DNA from: an uncultured Myxococcales bacterium
GTDB lineage: Bacteria > Myxococcota_A > UBA9042
Assembly (NCBI GenBank): GCA_937915965.1
Contig: CALGHC010000768.1
Span: forward strand, 1-6,023
Direction of reading: 5' to 3'
Length of the DNA stretch: 6,023 bases
The position numbers and the translations under genes are program-made. Below are positions 5,796 through 6,023 of this stretch, piece by piece. The notes beneath the pieces are model-generated. The model did no database searches and was not told where the DNA came from. It saw nothing but the letters and a program-made list of their open reading frames with translations. Position 1 is the first letter of the stretch, and every line of letters begins with the position of its first letter.

Positions 5796-5830
5796 GACCA
5801 TTGAGGTCCAGGCCGTGTCGCCTGGTGGTC
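5796..5830 (+). terminator. Possible terminator or processing hairpin after the HEPN gene
   Basis: CCAGGC (5808-5813) and GCCTGG (5820-5825) form a 6-base perfect stem with a 6-base loop. The next five bases of the 3' arm, TGGTC (5826-5830), pair with GACCA (5796-5800), so the 3' arm has 11 continuous pairing bases while the 5' arm is split by a 7-base bulge (5801-5807). It starts 20 bases after the HEPN stop. No T-run follows, so intrinsic termination is uncertain. Confidence 0.35.
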
Positions 5831-5831
5831 T

Positions 5832-5966
5832 GTGGCCAACGAGGTGATGGCGGCGATCACGGCGAGCGAGTGGTACCACGAGCACCGCGAGCGCGGAGAC
5901 GACCCGCGCGACTCGGAGCTGGACGCCGCCGAGGCTGGCGCGGTGGCGGAGAAGGTCTACGAGTGA
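5832..5966 (+). CDS. Possible small protein or gene remnant, 44 residues, unknown function
   Basis: I do not recognise this product. From GTG 5832 the frame reads VANEVMAAITASEWYHEHRE, then a charged helical stretch ending AGAVAEKVYE and a TGA at 5964-5966. It is short, but its base pattern is coding-like: 42 of 44 third positions are G or C while second positions are only about 43% GC, and first positions are purine-rich. The composition (many Glu, Asp, Ala, Arg) suggests a soluble helix. Starts at GTG 5832, GTG 5844 and ATG 5847 are possible, and none has a convincing ribosome site; the open frame begins after a TGA at 5802-5804. It may be a genuine small gene, or the 3' end of a gene whose front has been lost. 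It lies 55 bases after the HEPN stop on the same strand. Confidence 0.42.
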   Translation: MANEVMAAITASEWYHEHRERGDDPRDSELDAAEAGAVAEKVYE

Positions 5967-5977
5967 CGGCGGGCCGG

Positions 5978-6023
5978 GGGAGCCGACGAGCAGGGAGCCG
6001 ACGAGCAGGGAGCCGACGAGCAG
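5978..6023. repeat. Perfect 15-base tandem repeat running off the window end
   Basis: The unit GGGAGCCGACGAGCA occurs three times without a mismatch (5978-5992, 5993-6007, 6008-6022), and the next unit has just begun at the last base. The unit length is a multiple of three and has no stop in any of the six frames, so it could encode a peptide repeat (GADEQ, GSRRA or EPTSR on the plus strand). It begins 11 bases after the stop of the small ORF, and the GADEQ frame is the frame of that ORF. Its true length cannot be seen here. Confidence 0.92.

Overview
This is a GC-rich window with three confident genes, one short possible gene, and no RNA gene, insertion sequence or CRISPR array. The DNA suggests a Myxococcota or related delta-proteobacterial-type genome: third codon positions are almost all G or C, and the largest gene encodes a giant secreted lipoprotein built from acidic CDDGNACTDD-type cysteine repeats, a protein style common in that group. 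The taxonomic call is an inference from style, not from a marker gene.

Layout. Bases 1-152 are a less GC-rich stretch beyond the 3' end of the big gene, with no gene I can support. Bases 153-4715 (minus strand) hold one 1520-residue gene. Its product has a signal peptide with a probable lipobox Cys34, an Ala/Asp linker, a Cys-rich head, six copies of a ~95-residue module with exactly 14 cysteines each, 18 copies of a ~25-residue acidic half-module in two alternating types, a short CGDS...CPGDCC knot, and a C-terminal DUF1566 (Lcl_C) domain. By hand count it has about 199 cysteines (13%). It is best read as a disulfide-stiffened stalk that displays a DUF1566 head from the cell envelope.

Bases 4716-4917 are a divergent spacer carrying a probable control region: three CGTCAA/TTGACG boxes (one perfect inverted pair, plus a 12-base direct repeat) and a G-tract cluster. 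Bases 4918-5280 and 5270-5776 (plus strand) form a tightly overlapping two-gene operon, a minimal nucleotidyltransferase (MNT) followed by a HEPN/HepT-like protein. This is the arrangement of type VII (MntA-HepT) toxin-antitoxin modules. The MNT has the full GSx10DxD motif and a third acidic residue. The HEPN partner keeps the Arg and the target Tyr of the RX4HXY motif but has Asp where the motif His should be.

Bases 5777-6023 hold a hairpin with an interrupted 5' arm, a 44-codon ORF with a strong coding-type base pattern but no good ribosome site, and a perfect 15-base tandem repeat that runs off the window end.

The lipoprotein and the toxin-antitoxin pair are transcribed divergently and show no functional link beyond sharing the spacer.
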